Source of the DNA: JBLRWS01 sp047921075
Lineage (GTDB): Bacteria > Bacteroidota > Rhodothermia > Balneolales > Balneolaceae
DNA length: 64,000 bases
Direction of reading: 5' to 3'
NCBI GenBank assembly: GCA_047921075.1
Contig: JBLRWS010000002.1
Span: 1-64,000, forward strand
Part shown: positions 16,182 through 24,890 of the stretch, piece after piece
Layout of the letters: each line of letters begins with the position of its first letter
How positions within the stretch are numbered: the stretch's first letter is position 1
Translations under genes and position numbers: made by a program
The notes under the pieces: generated by a model
The model's database searches: none
The model's input: the letters and a program-made list of their open reading frames with translations, nothing else
What the model was told of the DNA's origin: nothing

Positions 16182-16265
16182 GCCCGAGTGGCGGAATTGG
16201 TAGACGCGTGCGCTTCAGGTGCGTATGTCCTTACGGACGTGGAGGTTCAAGTCCTCTCTCGGGTA
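16182..16265 (+). tRNA. tRNA-Leu (anticodon CAG)
   Basis: An 84-nt class II tRNA. The acceptor stem GCCCGAG pairs with CTCGGGT (first pair G-U). The D arm has GGCGGAATTGGTAGAC, the anticodon stem TGCGC/GCGTA frames loop TTCAGGT with CAG, and the long variable arm is TGTCCTTACGGACG. The T arm is GAGGTTCAAGTCCTC. CCA is not encoded. A frame shift of the loop by one base would read TCA, but the stem then pairs poorly. Confidence 0.93.
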
Positions 16266-16274
16266 CAAAAAAGA

Positions 16275-16309
16275 GCTTGTCAGCTTTGCTGGCGGGCTTT
16301 TTCTTTTTC
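16275..16309 (+). terminator. Terminator 1 after tRNA-Leu
   Basis: GCTTGTCAGC (16275-16284) pairs with GCTGGCGGGC (16288-16297) using G-U pairs around a TTT loop, followed by TTTTTCTTTTT. It ends tRNA-Leu transcription. Confidence 0.85.
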
Positions 16310-16393
16310 AGCAAATTTCTCATCTACTTTAAGATCTGAGCGTTGATGTTGCGAAGCAGTGCTCCGCGGTTCAAGTCCTCTCTCGGGTACGAT

Positions 16394-16436
16394 AAAGCTC
16401 AGTAGATATTAATTCTGCTGAGCTTTTTTCTTTTTT
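16394..16436 (+). terminator. Terminator 2 in the tandem repeat
   Basis: AAAGCTCAG (16394-16402) pairs with CTGAGCTTT (16418-16426), followed by a T-rich tail to 16436. Its sequence differs from terminators 1 and 3 although it occupies the same place in the unit. Confidence 0.8.
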
Positions 16437-16516
16437 AAGGCAGTAATGAAGTAAATCAGATCCGAGCGCTGTTCTTCCGAAGCAGTGCTTCGGCCTCTCT
16501 CGGGTACAGTTACAAA

Positions 16517-16551
16517 GCCTGTCAGCTATGCTGGCGGGCTTTTTCTTTTTC
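16517..16551 (+). terminator. Terminator 3 in the tandem repeat
   Basis: GCCTGTCAGC (16517-16526) and GCTGGCGGGC (16530-16539) around TAT, then a T-rich run. It is nearly identical to terminator 1. Confidence 0.82.
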
Positions 16552-16605
16552 AGCAAATTTCTCATCTACTTTAAGATCTGAGCGTTGATGGTGCAGATCC
16601 CCCAG

Positions 16606-19539
16606 TCAGTTTGAAGTAAACAAAACGCTTACTCTATCCGCCTCAATATGCCATCCCAAAGAGAGGCCCATATCAAATAAAACATTGCCAAATCGAAACC
16701 GTGTTCGTATACCGGCTCCAATAACTGTTTGTGAGCTGTTCGAAAACCGATTGGTGCTCAGTGATGATATATCACCGACCGACTGGCTGAAAAGCAGAAG
16801 ATAGATGTTGGAAAGGTAAGCGGGTACAAGAAGTCCGCCATCATCGGGGTAGGTGAGGGGGATGGTATAGCGGGTGCCGATGATGCCCACATTGTTCTGC
16901 CCGGCTAATGGAAAACCGCCAAAGTGATCAGAAAAACGGGATTGTATATCAAAAACAGGCACATCTGATTGCGTAATTCCCTCGAACGACAACCGCAGCG
17001 ATTGATTCCATCGCCGGAGTGGCGAAACATAGCCGATAACACCCGCACGAAATCCCTGCCTTCGGGAAAAAACACCTTCAAAAGTCTGCAGCCCGGGAAT
17101 GGTTATCGATAAATCGGCCCGGTTTAATCCAACCCGTGTCTGTGTAAAGAAGGATAAACCGGTATTGGGTTGTACGTCCCGCACAAATTGGCGCAGATTG
17201 ATATTTACGTTGGTTGACAATCCCACGGTGTGCTGTGTTGCAAAATCTGAAAACTCATTTCTGGAGTCGAACGAGCTTCTGAATTTTAACTGGGAGAGGA
17301 TGTATTCCGGCTCAATAAAGAGGGAAGAGAACCGTGCATTCTGCTCCAGACGCACAACAAATGGAAGGGATAGAGATCCGCCACGCTGCTGGAGGATATT
17401 TTGGACAAAAAATGTATCCTGATTTTCATCTTGCACCCGGATGATATTGAATGTTGGCCGGCTGAAAAAACGAGCTTCAAATCCGGGATAGAAGCTTCGG
17501 TTACGGTATTGGATATCGTACCAAAACCGTTCGGCGAAATTGGTTACTTCCACAGAGTAAGCCTGTTCGCTTAGTACATCTACACTTTCCATTCGGATGC
17601 CAAACTCTGTAGAGTTCGGCCCCACGCGCGATTCAAGTGTTGGAACCCAAATTCTCGGTACCAGCCATCCAAAACCGGTTCGGTGGGGCTGCTGATTCCA
17701 CGATGATTGATCGGCCTCTTCGGTGCGGTTAAGCAGCGGCCGATCCAGAAGGCTTGTAAGAAGAGCGGGCCGGTTTTGCATATCATCATATACCGTTCGG
17801 TCCAACAGAGCGGCAGCAGGGACTGTGTACGGTATCTGCTCATTGCCACGTTGCCGGATAAGTGCAAGTTTATCCCCCTGCAATGACCAGGCCCCTTCAA
17901 AAGCGTTAAACAACGATTCTGTTTTTTGTACAATTTGATCGGTTTCAATGTGGTATTCGTACAGGTTCAATTCTCCTGTATGATCGCTGGAGAAGAGAAG
18001 AATTGGTTTTGAGGGGTGCCACTGAGGGTCAAAAATGGAGCCGTGTGTAAATGCTACATCCGGATCGCGGGTTAGCAGCGTATCCACATCGGTAACAGAT
18101 TCAATCCATAGTGCCTGCACACCGTGCCGTTTACCGACAATGGCTATGGTTGCCGGATCGTGATGGGCCAGATCAAATTCTACAACGCTGCTGTTATCAC
18201 GCATGGGAAAGATTCGCCCAACTGATCCATCCGGATCGATGGTTACAAGCTGCAGGTGCTGGGAAACGGTCTGCAGGCCATACAATCCTGTTTCATTCTT
18301 TTTGGGATAGGATATTCGCCCGTTTACAGTAATTCGATCTGATTTACCGCTCTGAAGGTTCAGCCGATGGATGTCGCTCCGAAAAACATTCTGATAAATG
18401 GGATGGACATGATACCGGGCGAAGAGCAGTTCCCGGCGGCTCGAATCGAGGCTGTACCCCTGATCCTCCACAATGGATACTTCATGAATCAAACGGCTTT
18501 TCTGAGTTTCCAGGTCCACTGTGTAAAAACCGGTTGGCCGATTGCAGGTTCGTGCGTGGAAAAGCACGGTTTGATCATCGATCCAAAGTGGCCGCCGAAT
18601 CTGAGTACAGGTTGAGTAGAACGGAACCTCGGCAGATGCGGCTTCAAGAGATGTTGAGTTTAATGCAGACAGCCGCTGCTGCTCTTTTTCGTTTTGATAG
18701 GTTTCGAAATCACGGTACAACCGAGCCGGCGATGAACCCGTAACGTTCCTTAACGCCATACCCATTCCTAAAAACGGATATTGGTGATGCCGCCGTATGG
18801 CTTTTCTCATTGTATCCTCGCCGTAGGTATTGGTGAGCCAGGCTACAAATTCGTATCCGCCGATGTAATGGCGATTAAAGGGAGGGGTGAAGGATGAGAT
18901 GTGAGCTACTCGCCCCATGGACCATTGGTCTGCATCGAGCATTGCAGTAAATTGGTTGGAGAAGAACGGATAGTTACCGCGCCCCGAGTGCGGCATGGTA
19001 TTGTGGCTTTCGTGATGAACGGCAACTCCCTCCAAAAAGCCGGATGGCGCGGCACCGTGAAGAGACCGCGCAGCATCATTCGAAAACAGACGGGTTACAT
19101 TACCAACCAACCCGGTTTGCACCGAACTGAAGTGCAGCGCGTGCACAAGTTCATGAGGAACGACGCTTTCAAGCCAATCACCGGAACGCGGACTGAGCGC
19201 TTTGCCCCGAATGGGGGCAAGTTCAATTTCGGATCTGAAATTAAAGGGAGTTACAAATCCATTTGAACGGTCGTTATTCGGGTTCAGAATAACGGGAAAT
19301 CGGCGAAGGTCTCCATCAACAAACGCCTGTATATCGTCATATTCAAGCTCTAAAATGGCCATCGTACGCTCAGCCTCTTGTTGATAGGCGGCGGGATAGA
19401 TCACCCGAAACCGGTCGGTAGTTAATTCCTGCCAGTTTAACTTGGGCAGTCGGTGCTGTACGGGATAGAATTGTGCGGTTGCGTCACACACACCAATCAG
19501 TAACAGAAGAAAAAGGAGACCGAGTTGTTTACGAATCAT
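16606..19539 (-). CDS. Exported peptidase-like / beta-propeller / outer-membrane barrel protein
   Basis: 977 residues. A signal peptide spans residues 1-22 (cleavage near DATAQ). A gluzincin-type zinc site follows: HELVH at 129-133 and a downstream Glu170 in GFLEGVAVHHE. Residues about 310-590 hold repeated propeller-like segments (for example PILLFSSDHTGELNLYEY) resembling TolB/WD40-like PD40 blades. From about residue 650 the pattern becomes beta-barrel, with GTRYTIPL and GAGIRTRFRF resembling surface antigen/BamA-type ends. This predicts an outer-membrane protein with an attached metallopeptidase-like domain. The substrate is unknown. It is 6 bp downstream of the NRAMP gene and probably co-transcribed with it. 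Confidence 0.8.
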   Translation of the reverse strand: MIRKQLGLLFLLLLIGVCDATAQFYPVQHRLPKLNWQELTTDRFRVIYPAAYQQEAERTMAILELEYDDIQAFVDGDLRRFPVILNPNNDRSNGFVTPFNFRSEIELAPIRGKALSPRSGDWLESVVPHELVHALHFSSVQTGLVGNVTRLFSNDAARSLHGAAPSGFLEGVAVHHESHNTMPHSGRGNYPFFSNQFTAMLDADQWSMGRVAHISSFTPPFNRHYIGGYEFVAWLTNTYGEDTMRKAIRRHHQYPFLGMGMALRNVTGSSPARLYRDFETYQNEKEQQRLSALNSTSLEAASAEVPFYSTCTQIRRPLWIDDQTVLFHARTCNRPTGFYTVDLETQKSRLIHEVSIVEDQGYSLDSSRRELLFARYHVHPIYQNVFRSDIHRLNLQSGKSDRITVNGRISYPKKNETGLYGLQTVSQHLQLVTIDPDGSVGRIFPMRDNSSVVEFDLAHHDPATIAIVGKRHGVQALWIESVTDVDTLLTRDPDVAFTHGSIFDPQWHPSKPILLFSSDHTGELNLYEYHIETDQIVQKTESLFNAFEGAWSLQGDKLALIRQRGNEQIPYTVPAAALLDRTVYDDMQNRPALLTSLLDRPLLNRTEEADQSSWNQQPHRTGFGWLVPRIWVPTLESRVGPNSTEFGIRMESVDVLSEQAYSVEVTNFAERFWYDIQYRNRSFYPGFEARFFSRPTFNIIRVQDENQDTFFVQNILQQRGGSLSLPFVVRLEQNARFSSLFIEPEYILSQLKFRSSFDSRNEFSDFATQHTVGLSTNVNINLRQFVRDVQPNTGLSFFTQTRVGLNRADLSITIPGLQTFEGVFSRRQGFRAGVIGYVSPLRRWNQSLRLSFEGITQSDVPVFDIQSRFSDHFGGFPLAGQNNVGIIGTRYTIPLTYPDDGGLLVPAYLSNIYLLLFSQSVGDISSLSTNRFSNSSQTVIGAGIRTRFRFGNVLFDMGLSLGWHIEADRVSVLFTSN

Positions 19540-19545
19540 AGCTGA

Positions 19546-20790
19546 TTATAAAAATAGGAGCCAAAAAACGGTTGCCAATGCAAAGCCGGTTAAAAACAGA
19601 AGCCCGCTGTAGGCCAGTATCCGAAGCCACGGTTTGGGGCGGAATTTGTCCGGAATATCCCTCCCTAAAATGAGGCGAATATTTAAATATGCCAATACCG
19701 GGGCCATTAAAAAAGAGAGCGAGGTGGCAAAATCAATCAGCAGGCGGAAGTGATCGCCGGCATATACAAGAATCAGGAAAGCGACCGTACTGATGGAAAT
19801 CAGCAATATGCGATACCACTGTGTGGTGGAAAAGCGCCGGTTTGGCCGCACAGTTTCAATCAGGATAGCACAGACGCGTGGATACGTATCCGCCACGGCG
19901 AAGGTAGTGCTGAACATGGTAGAGAATGCACAGATTACGATAATGGCATACGACCAATCGCCAAGCGTGAGAGTATACAACGAAATGAGTTGCTTTGAGA
20001 ACGCCCCGCCGCTGGCTGCAAAATCTGTTCCCGATCCGTGCAGTATCAACGCCCCCAGCGACAGAAACAATAACGCAATCACCGCGGCACCGATGTACCC
20101 GATGTTGAAATCGAGAAGGGACTCCTTCAGCGTAGGTTTATAGCGTGTCTGTTTTTCGCGCTCCAATGTCCATATCGAGTGCCAAACGGAAGCATCGACC
20201 GGAATGGGCATCCACCCCATCAATGCAATAAGAAATGCAAATCCTGCGGCGCTCCAGAGTTCGGGAGAAGCTGAAGCGCTCTCCGCTGCAACGCCGGTTT
20301 GGAACAGCGCAGCAACCACTGCAATAACAGTGGAGACAGCCAGTAACACCATGAAGAACTTGATGATGCCATCCAGAATTGCATAGGAGCCGCGAATAAG
20401 CAGCGATACACAAAGTGCCAGAACGATCCCGCTCCAAAGCTGCGGCGAAAGGGTGATGCCCGTAAGCTCTGCGGCAAGGCTTGCTGTAACTATGGTGACG
20501 GCAGCCAATACTGCAAACATCGAACCGACGGTGAAGACAATGAAAATCCAGAGAGGAATGCGGCCCAATTTGGCATATCCATGAATCATGTGGTTGCCGG
20601 TTGCGATGGCATACCGCGGCCCAAATTCTAAAAACGGGTATTTAAAAAGGTTGGCCAAAACCACCGCCCATACCAAGGCAAACCCAAAATCGGCGCCGGC
20701 CCGGGTAGATTGCACCAGATGAGAGACCCCGATGGCGGCAGCAGCCATGATCAGTCCGGGGCCGATACTTTTTTTGAGCTCTTCTGTCAA
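19546..20790 (-). CDS. Divergent NRAMP-family transporter lacking the canonical metal-site motifs
   Basis: 414 residues with about 11 membrane helices. It aligns by eye with NRAMP Mn/Fe transporters at the start (GPGLIMAAAAI, then AGADFG). However, the TM1 DPGN motif is replaced by GVSH at residues 21-24, and the TM6 MPHN region reads as PVDASVWHS. The residues that coordinate Mn and Fe are therefore missing. It may carry another ion, as NRAMP-related magnesium transporters and other divergent members do. It precedes the peptidase/barrel gene by 6 bp. The family assignment is good; the substrate is open. Confidence 0.82.
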   Translation of the reverse strand: MTEELKKSIGPGLIMAAAAIGVSHLVQSTRAGADFGFALVWAVVLANLFKYPFLEFGPRYAIATGNHMIHGYAKLGRIPLWIFIVFTVGSMFAVLAAVTIVTASLAAELTGITLSPQLWSGIVLALCVSLLIRGSYAILDGIIKFFMVLLAVSTVIAVVAALFQTGVAAESASASPELWSAAGFAFLIALMGWMPIPVDASVWHSIWTLEREKQTRYKPTLKESLLDFNIGYIGAAVIALLFLSLGALILHGSGTDFAASGGAFSKQLISLYTLTLGDWSYAIIVICAFSTMFSTTFAVADTYPRVCAILIETVRPNRRFSTTQWYRILLISISTVAFLILVYAGDHFRLLIDFATSLSFLMAPVLAYLNIRLILGRDIPDKFRPKPWLRILAYSGLLFLTGFALATVFWLLFL

Positions 20791-20968
20791 CCAGGTTCGG
20801 TTCTGTTTTTGGTTGTTCCGAATATGATCATTATCAACCGAAAAGAAAACGGATTTCGTTATACAAGTGCAAAGGGATTTCCATTTGTGGAACCAAATCG
20901 ATCGATAAACCCTTATATTATTAACACATCAATCTGCTAACACCAAGTAAACCAAGAGGTACTAACGA

Positions 20969-22093
20969 ATGGACAAAAAGCGAATCGATGCTCTTCTGCA
21001 ATACCGCGCTCCCAACTCAGTCACCATCACGCTGCCTACACACGAGAAAGGAGAAGGGGTGAAACAGGACCCCATCCGGCTCAAAAATCTTATCAAAGAA
21101 GCGGAAGATCAGTTGGTTTCCCGCGGCATGAAACAAAAAGAGGCCGAATCACTCCTTGAAGAAGTTAAAGAGCTGATTTCCAAACCTATTTTCTGGGCAT
21201 ACATGGATGATGGATTGGTTATCATGAAATCGGATGAAGAAACGGAAATTGTTAAAACGCCCTACCCGGTTGAAGAGCGCGTCTATGTGCGCGATCATTT
21301 TTTGGTTACACCCCTTCTGCCGCTTATCAGTATGGACGGGACGTTTTCACTGCTTGCTGTAAGCCGTAAAAACGTTCGCCTGTTGGCATGTACACGCAAT
21401 AGTGTTGCCAATATAACACCCGAGTCAGCTGAAACGTCGATTGACGAATATCTGGAAGAGGCTCCCGAAAAAGAGCTCCAATTCCACACCGGCGCCGATG
21501 GAAAAGACGCCATGTTTTTCGGCCACGGTTCCGGCAAGGATGAGAAAAAAAATGTATTGGAAGCCTTTTTCCGGCGGCTGGAAGATGAGCTTACCCCTGT
21601 GCTCAATCGGCGAAAAGACCCGCTGATTATTGCCGGACTTGAGGATAACATCGCCTTTTACAAGAAGTATAATCAGTACAACCGAACCATGCCTCAAACG
21701 GTGGGCATGAATCCCGATGAACTCAGCGATGATGAGCTTCGTGACAAAGGGTGGGAGCAGATACAGTCTTATTTCCTGAAGGAGATGTACGCCTCCATCA
21801 ATATGATTCAGGAAAATCAGAACAAGCTGGTCTCCAATAATCTGTCTGATATTATCGAAAATACCATCATGGGCAAATCAAAGACGGTGTTCATTGCCAC
21901 CAATGAACGTGTTTTTGGCCGTTATGATGATGAGAATCACGATGTAAAGATTGCTCCGTCTCCCTCGGAAGAGGATATTGACCTCCTGAACTTTCTTGCT
22001 CTGAAGGCGCGGGAAACAGGGGCCGATGTGTATGCGCTGCCGAAAACAGAGATGCCTATACAAGCCAATACGGCAGCCGAATTCCGGTTTTAA
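20969..22093 (+). CDS. Bacterial archaeo-eukaryotic release factor (baeRF) family protein
   Basis: 374 residues. The opening LLQYRAPNSVTITLPTHEKG and IRLKNLIKEAEDQL, the middle PLLPLISMDGTFSLLAVSRKNVRLL, and the late PLIIAGLEDNIAFYKKYNQY and KSKTVFIATNERVFGRYDD match the baeRF group: bacterial proteins with eRF1 domain 2 and 3 folds, suspected to act on ribosomes or in stress. No GGQ motif is present; HGSGKDE occupies the loop region. It is cytoplasmic. It has its own terminator 20 bp downstream, so it is probably monocistronic. The molecular role is unproven. Confidence 0.82.
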   Translation: MDKKRIDALLQYRAPNSVTITLPTHEKGEGVKQDPIRLKNLIKEAEDQLVSRGMKQKEAESLLEEVKELISKPIFWAYMDDGLVIMKSDEETEIVKTPYPVEERVYVRDHFLVTPLLPLISMDGTFSLLAVSRKNVRLLACTRNSVANITPESAETSIDEYLEEAPEKELQFHTGADGKDAMFFGHGSGKDEKKNVLEAFFRRLEDELTPVLNRRKDPLIIAGLEDNIAFYKKYNQYNRTMPQTVGMNPDELSDDELRDKGWEQIQSYFLKEMYASINMIQENQNKLVSNNLSDIIENTIMGKSKTVFIATNERVFGRYDDENHDVKIAPSPSEEDIDLLNFLALKARETGADVYALPKTEMPIQANTAAEFRF

Positions 22094-22113
22094 ATAGATT
22101 GAGACCTTATAAA

Positions 22114-22147
22114 GCCCGGCCATCTGTTGGTGGTCGGGTTTTTTTAT
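22114..22147 (+). terminator. Terminator after the baeRF gene
   Basis: CCCGGCCA (22115-22122) pairs with TGGTCGGG (22131-22138), followed by TTTTTTT. It lies just after the stop at 22093. Confidence 0.85.
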
Positions 22148-22219
22148 CTTTCACACGTTTTTTCAATTCTGTTAGCTACATTTATCTTATACGTCCATTT
22201 TAAAAAACCACTGCTCTAT

Positions 22220-24802
22220 ATGCATCTACGTCATGTGTTTCTCGCCCTGTTTATTGCGGTAGTATTACCGGCGCTTAGTCATTCTCAAACATCGCTTAGC
22301 GACTACCTTCCCGATCACCTCACCTATGACCCATCCATTCCCACCCCATCTGAAATTGTAGGCCATGAAGTGGGGGAGTGGCACATCACACACGATAAAC
22401 TGGTGTACTACATGCGGGCTGTGGCGGAAGCCTCCGACCGTGTAGAATATCATGAGTATGCACATACCCATGAAGGGCGGCCGCTCATCATGCTCACGGT
22501 TTCATCTCCGCAGAATTTGGCATCGATCGACCGAATCAGGGAAACCCATCTGCAATTGCGTGATCCTGACATTTCTGCCGATCTCGATATTTCCACCATG
22601 CCGGTGGTGGTGAATCTCGGCTACAGCGTGCATGGCAATGAGCCAAGCGGGTCGAATGCCTCGCTGCTTACCGCGTATTATCTGGCTGCTGCGCAAGGTC
22701 CCGAAATTGATGAACTGTTACAGAACTCCATCATTTTGGTTGATCCAAGCCTGAATCCCGATGGGTTGCAGCGGTTTTCTACCTGGGTAAATATGCATAA
22801 AAGTATAAACGTGGCGGTTACCGACCGGGTAGATCGTGAATTTAATGAAATCTGGCCCGGTGGCCGCACCAACCATTACTGGTTCGATCTGAACCGGGAC
22901 TGGATGCCTGTTCAACATCCGTCCAGCCGTGGCCGTATTCAAATGTATCAGAAATGGAAGCCCAATGTGCTTACCGATTTCCATGAGATGGGCACCAACT
23001 CCACCTATTTCTTCCAGCCGGGCGTTCCGTCACGCACGCACCCGTTAACCCCGCAATTGAATCAGGATCTGACCATGGCTATAGCCGAGTACCATGCCGA
23101 AGCGCTTGATGAACGGGCAGAGCTGTATTACACCCGCGAGGGGTTCGACGATTTTTACTACGGGAAAGGCTCTACCTATCCCGATGTATTTGGCACCGTT
23201 GGGATCCTTTTTGAGCAGGCAAGTTCTCGTGGCCACGCTCAGGAGAGTATACACGGCATACTCGAGTTTCCAAGCACTATTTTAAACCAGTTCACAACAA
23301 CACTATCAACCCTGCGTGCCTCTCTTGATTTACGGGAAGACCTGCATAATTTGGCACGCACGTTTTATCGGGATGCACGTAATGATGCGCGCAATGCCCG
23401 AACCAAAGCGATCATCGTTGGGGATGAACACGATCAGGCTAAAACCTGGCACTTGGCTGATCTGCTGAGTCATCACAACGTGGAGATGTACGAACTGTCG
23501 CGCGATGTGGAAGCCAATGGCCACACATTTCAAGCCGGCCGCGCCCTGGTTATCCCCACCGAGCAGACCGAATACAAGTTTATCGAAGCGATGATGGAGC
23601 GGCGGACAACCTTTCAGGACAGCATTTTTTATGATGTTTCGACCTGGACACTCCCATTTTCTTTTAACCTTCCATTCGCCGAACTGGCACAAAATCAGTT
23701 TAACCGGAATCTGTTGGGCGATCAAATCACGGAACCCGAATTTCCGGCCGGGGAGATTGTTGGCGGTCGCAGCCAATATGCCTATTTATTTGAGTGGGAT
23801 GAATATTACGCCCCCAAGGCGCTCTATCGCCTGCAAAACGCAGGTGTTCGCACCAAAGTTGCAACGATCCCTTTTCAGGCGGTTACGTCCCGCGGTGTAA
23901 AAGAGTTTGATTATGGTACCATTCTGGTGTCGCTTGGACGACAAGATGTAAACGATCGGGAGATCTACCAGTTGATGCAACAAGCTGCGGAGGATGGTAT
24001 TACGGTATACTCAATGTCTGGTGGATTAAATCCAAGTGGTATGGATTTGGGAAGCCCCAGCTTCAGTGATCTTGATAAACCATCGGTTGCAATCCTGGCC
24101 GGCTCCGGTATACGTTCGAACGATGTTGGCGAAATCTGGCACCTGTTTGATCAGCGGTTTGATATGCCAATTACTATGATTGATCAGGATCAGTTTGGTC
24201 GCGCAAATCTCAATCGTTACAACGTCATCGTTCTGGCACACGGGGGTTATGGCGGCCTCTCCTCAAATAATGTTGATGAGTTAAAACGATGGGTTCGTAG
24301 CGGAGGCGTTTTGATTCTTAACCGCGGCGCAGTGAATTGGGGTGTGCGTCAAGGGTTGGCCAACATTGAGTTTGTAAGCACACCGTTCGACAATCCGGAG
24401 CAGTTGCCATATGCCGATTTAACCGACAATCGCGGTGCGCAGGTTATCGGAGGCTCTATTTTTAATGTGCGGCTCGATCTGACACACCCTATTGCTTATG
24501 GATACAACCGGGAAGAGATGACCGTCTTCAGAAACTCCAATACGTTTATGAAACTGGCCGACAACCCCTACGCCACTCCGGTTCGGTACACAGATAATCC
24601 TCTTGCCAGCGGCTATATTTCAGATCAAAATTTGGAGACGCTTGCGGGCACGGCATCTGTTATTGTGTCCGGCTATGGTGGTGGACGCGTCGTTAGCTTT
24701 GTGGACAATCCCGCATTTCGCGCCTTCTGGTTCGGAACCAATAAATTGCTCATGAACGCCGTGTTTTTTGGACAGACGATCAGCGGGGCATCGGCAAATT
24801 AA
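22220..24802 (+). CDS. Exported M14-family zinc carboxypeptidase
   Basis: 860 residues from the ATG at 22220 (MHLRHVFLALFIAVVLPAL), which gives a clean signal peptide; the open frame reaches back to 22127, across the preceding terminator. Zinc ligands are His138 and Glu141 in HGNEPSG and His255 in DFHEMG. The general-base glutamate is probably in GILFEQASSRG. After the catalytic domain (about 50-370) comes a long C-terminal part including a Rossmann-like segment (ELKRWVRSGGVLILNRGAVNWG) similar to glutamine-amidotransferase-like tails of related Bacteroidota M14 proteins. It is probably a secreted or periplasmic peptidase used in protein degradation. Confidence 0.88.
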   Translation: MHLRHVFLALFIAVVLPALSHSQTSLSDYLPDHLTYDPSIPTPSEIVGHEVGEWHITHDKLVYYMRAVAEASDRVEYHEYAHTHEGRPLIMLTVSSPQNLASIDRIRETHLQLRDPDISADLDISTMPVVVNLGYSVHGNEPSGSNASLLTAYYLAAAQGPEIDELLQNSIILVDPSLNPDGLQRFSTWVNMHKSINVAVTDRVDREFNEIWPGGRTNHYWFDLNRDWMPVQHPSSRGRIQMYQKWKPNVLTDFHEMGTNSTYFFQPGVPSRTHPLTPQLNQDLTMAIAEYHAEALDERAELYYTREGFDDFYYGKGSTYPDVFGTVGILFEQASSRGHAQESIHGILEFPSTILNQFTTTLSTLRASLDLREDLHNLARTFYRDARNDARNARTKAIIVGDEHDQAKTWHLADLLSHHNVEMYELSRDVEANGHTFQAGRALVIPTEQTEYKFIEAMMERRTTFQDSIFYDVSTWTLPFSFNLPFAELAQNQFNRNLLGDQITEPEFPAGEIVGGRSQYAYLFEWDEYYAPKALYRLQNAGVRTKVATIPFQAVTSRGVKEFDYGTILVSLGRQDVNDREIYQLMQQAAEDGITVYSMSGGLNPSGMDLGSPSFSDLDKPSVAILAGSGIRSNDVGEIWHLFDQRFDMPITMIDQDQFGRANLNRYNVIVLAHGGYGGLSSNNVDELKRWVRSGGVLILNRGAVNWGVRQGLANIEFVSTPFDNPEQLPYADLTDNRGAQVIGGSIFNVRLDLTHPIAYGYNREEMTVFRNSNTFMKLADNPYATPVRYTDNPLASGYISDQNLETLAGTASVIVSGYGGGRVVSFVDNPAFRAFWFGTNKLLMNAVFFGQTISGASAN

Positions 24803-24826
24803 CATCGATCGGTATTGATCGATCCG

Positions 24827-24861
24827 AAAAAGGGGCGGCTTTTACAACCGCCCCTTTTTTT
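24827..24861. terminator. Bidirectional terminator between the M14 peptidase and the R2lox gene
   Basis: AAAAAGGGGCGG pairs with CCGCCCCTTTTTTT around a 9-nt loop. A-runs and T-runs on both sides let it serve both convergent genes. Confidence 0.88.
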
Positions 24862-24890
24862 ATGATGGTTTGGTTCTTACGAAGGCAGGG

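Larger units (their letters stand above)
16244..16591 (+). repeat. Three tandem degenerate units: tRNA-Leu 3' end + terminator + spacer
   Basis: The last 23 nt of the tRNA region (16244-16266) recur exactly at 16368-16390, and the last 14 nt of it recur at 16494-16507. Each copy is followed by a strong hairpin with a T-rich tail. A 73-nt block at 16276-16348 recurs at 16518-16590 with two differences, and the sequence around CGAAGCAGTGCT at 16352 recurs at 16478. The period is about 125 bp. No coding capacity is seen. It looks like tandem duplication of the end of the tRNA transcription unit, or successive integration footprints at the tRNA. Confidence 0.85.

Noticed and set aside
16244..16591. 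CRISPR array
   Set aside because: Units are about 125 bp, the repeats are parts of a tRNA and terminators, and spacers are not of uniform length; no cas genes are near.
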